Of a DNA stretch of 14,004 nt, positions 13,915 through 14,004 are shown piece after piece. A program made the translations under genes and the position numbers. The notes below the pieces were generated by a model. The model was not told the DNA's origin, made no database searches, and saw only the letters and a program-made list of their open reading frames with translations. Source of the DNA: UBA1738 sp003453455 (GTDB lineage: Bacteria; Bacillota; Clostridia; UBA1381); the NCBI GenBank assembly GCA_946621875.1, contig CAMOOX010000035.1:1-14004 (forward strand). Direction: 5' to 3'. The number at the start of each line of letters is the position of its first letter. Within the stretch, counting starts at the first letter, position 1.

Positions 13915-13938
13915 AAACAAGGGGATAGCCCCTTGTTT
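13915..13938 (+). terminator. Second inverted repeat, terminator-like
   Basis: Perfect 10-bp arms AAACAAGGGG (13915-13924) and CCCCTTGTTT (13929-13938) around the tetraloop ATAG. The 3' arm ends in TTGTTTAT, which partly resembles a terminator tail. It is the best candidate for ending the rnhA transcript, although it may equally be part of an intergenic repeat element that continues off the window. Confidence 0.55.
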
Positions 13939-13970
13939 ATCCCCAAGTGTAGCGGCTTCGGACACCACGC

Positions 13971-14003
13971 AAGTTCGCTGCAAGCTACGCTTTCCGCAAA
14001 CTT
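13971..14003. repeat. Imperfect palindrome at the right edge
   Basis: A 33-base imperfect inverted repeat: outer arms AAGTTCGCTG and CCGCAAACTT, inner arms AAGC and GCTT around TAC, with three mismatched pairs. No gene is visible in 13875-14004. The base composition (more G+C, structured) differs from nearby intergenic gaps, so this may be the start of a dispersed repeat or mobile element that continues past the window. Confidence 0.45.
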
Positions 14004-14004
14004 C

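Overview
This window looks like chromosomal core sequence of an endospore-forming member of the Clostridia (Firmicutes). The support is spmA/spmB spore-maturation genes, strong AGGAGG-type ribosome binding sites before almost every gene, tightly packed co-directional genes, A+T-leaning codon use, a phi3T/clostridial-type thymidylate synthase, and a polA-coaE-lytic transglycosylase order that fits clostridial genomes. I saw no phage, transposase, CRISPR, tRNA or rRNA sequence.

Left arm, minus strand (1-4280): a glycolytic set pgk-tpiA-gpmI reads leftward from a good sigma-A-type promoter at 3163-3191, with gpmI cut by the window edge. Upstream of it, also leftward, lie spmA and spmB, which are translationally coupled. 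The usual gapA/cggR is not beside pgk; spmB is there instead.

Divergent control region (4281-4378): face-to-face overlapping promoters serve spmA (minus) and thyA (plus). A sigma-E-like reading for spmA occupies nearly the same bases as the thyA promoter.

Central operon, plus strand (4379-11681): thyA, folA, an HPr-kinase/PEPCK-fold P-loop protein of unknown substrate, ung, polA, coaE, a small membrane-anchored lytic transglycosylase and uppP. Gaps are short and several genes overlap by 4-14 bp, which suggests one transcript. thyA and folA make dTMP and recycle its folate, ung removes uracil from DNA, PolA repairs and fills gaps, CoaE finishes CoA, and the transglycosylase and UppP act on the cell envelope.

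Right part (11682-14004): a separate promoter (11692-11720) drives two unrecognised single-pass membrane proteins. They share a roughly 39-residue extracytoplasmic module repeated three times in each, and the second also carries a cytoplasmic 11-residue (hendecad) helical repeat. This pair is the least explained part of the window and the best candidate for something new. A strong hairpin terminator follows, then a two-domain RNase HI, then a gene-free right edge of three successive inverted repeats. No gene-free stretch exceeds 300 bases.
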